Positions 5,238 through 6,451 of a stretch of 6,451 nt of DNA are shown here, piece by piece. The notes under the pieces were generated by a model that was given only the letters and a program-made list of their open reading frames with translations, did no database searches and was not told the DNA's origin. The position numbers were made by a program, and so were the translations under genes. Where the stretch lies: contig NMQN01000896.1 in the NCBI GenBank assembly GCA_003575245.1, forward strand, positions 1-6,451, written 5' to 3'. The first letter of the stretch is position 1; each line of letters starts with the position of its first letter. Source of the DNA: Candidatus Atribacteria bacterium 1244-E10-H5-B2. GTDB taxonomy: Bacteria > Atribacterota > JS1 > SB-45 > 34-128.

Positions 5238-6428
5238 CTATAATAAAGCTTTAGAACTAAACTTAGCAGCTACTACTTCTAAAACAATCTTAGTTACCAC
5301 AATTGCGGTAAACATGCTGGCTAAAATACCTATGCTCAAAGTAACCGCAAACCCTTTGATTGGTCCCGAGCCAAAATAAAATAAGGCAAGAGCTGCAATT
5401 AAAGTAGTAACATTGGCATCAAGTATAGTACGAAAAGCCTTATTGAAGCCCGCATCAATAGAAGCCCGAAAAGTTTTTTCCAATCTCAATTCTTCTTTTA
5501 TTCTCTCAAAAATCAGGATATTAGCATCTACTGCCATACCAATGGTAAGAATCATTCCAGCTATTCCAGGTAAAGTTAAAGTAGCCTTTAAACCAGCCAA
5601 AGCTCCCACAATTATTATCATACATACGACCAAAGCAAAATCTGCTATTAACCCAAAACCCTTATAATAAATTAGCATAAATATTAATATCAGTATTAAT
5701 CCTACTATCCCGGCTTTTATCCCCTTGGAGATGGAGTCTCTTCCTAAGGTTGGCCCAACTGACCTATTTTCCAAAATCTCCACCTTTACCGGAAGAGAGC
5801 CAGCCCGTAAAAGTATAGCTAAATGTTTTGCGCCCTCTATAGTAAATTTTCCGGTAATCTGGGCTTTTCCATCGAGAATTGGTTCCTGGACCACAGGAGC
5901 AGATATTTCCTTCCCGTCCAAAGTGATAGCTAAAACTTTCCCCACATTATTTTTAGTCGCTTCTCCGAATTCTTTGGCTCCAATTTTGTCAAATTCAATT
6001 AAAACAATAGATCGGCTAAATTGGTCAAAAGATGATTTAGCATTTATTAAATGGGCTCCGGTCAGCTGAGTTTCTCCTTCCTCGTTTTTAAATTCCAGGA
6101 GAGCAGTTTTACCAATTAAATCTACAGCTGCTTCCGGATCTTCCACACCAGGTAACTGAACTAAGATGCGAGTTGCGCCTTGTCTCTGAATTACCGGTTC
6201 TGAAACTCCTAATTGGTCAATACGGTTTCTTATTATTTCTAATACTCTGTTTACCGCATCGTTGTCCACTGGTGCATTAGGAGTATCTACACATTCTAAG
6301 ATAACGTGAGAACCTCCTTGTAAATCTAGTCCCAAATTTATCTTCTCGTTTAGAGGAAATGATAAAATAATTGCAATAAAAATTACAACAAAGACGCTGG
6401 CTACCCTTAAGGTTTTAGTCCAATTCAT
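5238..6428 (-). CDS. secD: Protein translocase subunit SecD
   Basis: Larger subunit of the SecDF export-assisting complex in the cytoplasmic membrane. The 396-residue protein is complete and of the short type common in Bacillota. It has an N-terminal membrane helix (about 7-24), the signature NLGLDLQGGSHVILE (31-45), the P1 domain region with RNRIDQLGVSEPVIQRQG (67-84) and RILVQLPGVEDP (87-98), and five C-terminal helices from about 238 to 385. GMAVDANILIFERIKEE (297-313) contains D301, the proton-relay Asp (E. coli D519). The ATG start is supported by AGAGGA at 6441-6436, seven bases upstream. It is the first gene of the visible transcript; only 23 bases lie upstream in the window, so its promoter and a possible yajC gene would be outside. 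Confidence 0.97.
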   Translation of the reverse strand: MNWTKTLRVASVFVVIFIAIILSFPLNEKINLGLDLQGGSHVILECVDTPNAPVDNDAVNRVLEIIRNRIDQLGVSEPVIQRQGATRILVQLPGVEDPEAAVDLIGKTALLEFKNEEGETQLTGAHLINAKSSFDQFSRSIVLIEFDKIGAKEFGEATKNNVGKVLAITLDGKEISAPVVQEPILDGKAQITGKFTIEGAKHLAILLRAGSLPVKVEILENRSVGPTLGRDSISKGIKAGIVGLILILIFMLIYYKGFGLIADFALVVCMIIIVGALAGLKATLTLPGIAGMILTIGMAVDANILIFERIKEELRLEKTFRASIDAGFNKAFRTILDANVTTLIAALALFYFGSGPIKGFAVTLSIGILASMFTAIVVTKIVLEVVAAKFSSKALL

Positions 6429-6451
6429 ATAAAAATCCTCTCTTTCTAATT

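Noticed and set aside
5413..5667. Plus-strand open frame of 84 codons
   Set aside because: It lies wholly antisense to secD, resembles no known family, and is explained by the codon pattern of the real gene.
5725..6069. Plus-strand open frame of 114 codons
   Set aside because: Also antisense within secD, with no recognisable motif or ribosome-site support.

Overview
The window is AT-rich and is filled by six genes, all on the minus strand. In transcription order (right to left) they are secD, secF, a DUF2905 membrane protein gene, recJ, apt, and a rel/spoT-family (p)ppGpp gene that runs off the left edge. The order secD-secF-recJ-apt-rel is a known conserved block in Clostridia-type Bacillota and some related anaerobic lineages. 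Base composition, separate short SecD and SecF proteins, a bifunctional-type Rel and strong AGGAGG-like ribosome sites all fit such a bacterium, for example low-GC Clostridia or Atribacterota. The sequence alone does not settle the phylum.

Right part (about 4050-6451): secD, secF and the DUF2905 gene are separated by only 24-25 bases and each has its own ribosome site, so they look like one transcript. SecD and SecF form the membrane complex that helps pull secreted proteins through the SecYEG channel using the proton gradient. SecD keeps its key transmembrane Asp. SecF has Asn where the matching proton-relay Asp is expected.

Middle (about 1758-4050): recJ (single-strand 5'-3' exonuclease) and apt (adenine salvage) are tightly linked; the recJ stop codon overlaps the apt ribosome site. 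By alignment and Shine-Dalgarno position, recJ appears to start at an ATA codon 45 bases upstream of the first usual start codon (a TTG). Upstream of recJ lie a possible promoter and three exact tandem copies of a 7-base unit.

Left part (1-1757): about 300 bases without a gene separate apt from rel. Much of this gap is built from short degenerate arrays with a period of 7 or 8 bases. The rel reading frame is closed by a stop directly upstream of two ATT codons and has no ATG, GTG or TTG early enough to retain the N-terminal helix, so it too appears to use a rare start (ATT). Its ribosome site can pair into a hairpin. The block therefore joins protein export, DNA repair, purine salvage and stringent-response genes, and two of the six genes seem to use non-AUG/GUG/UUG initiation. 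No mobile element, CRISPR array, tRNA or rRNA was seen.
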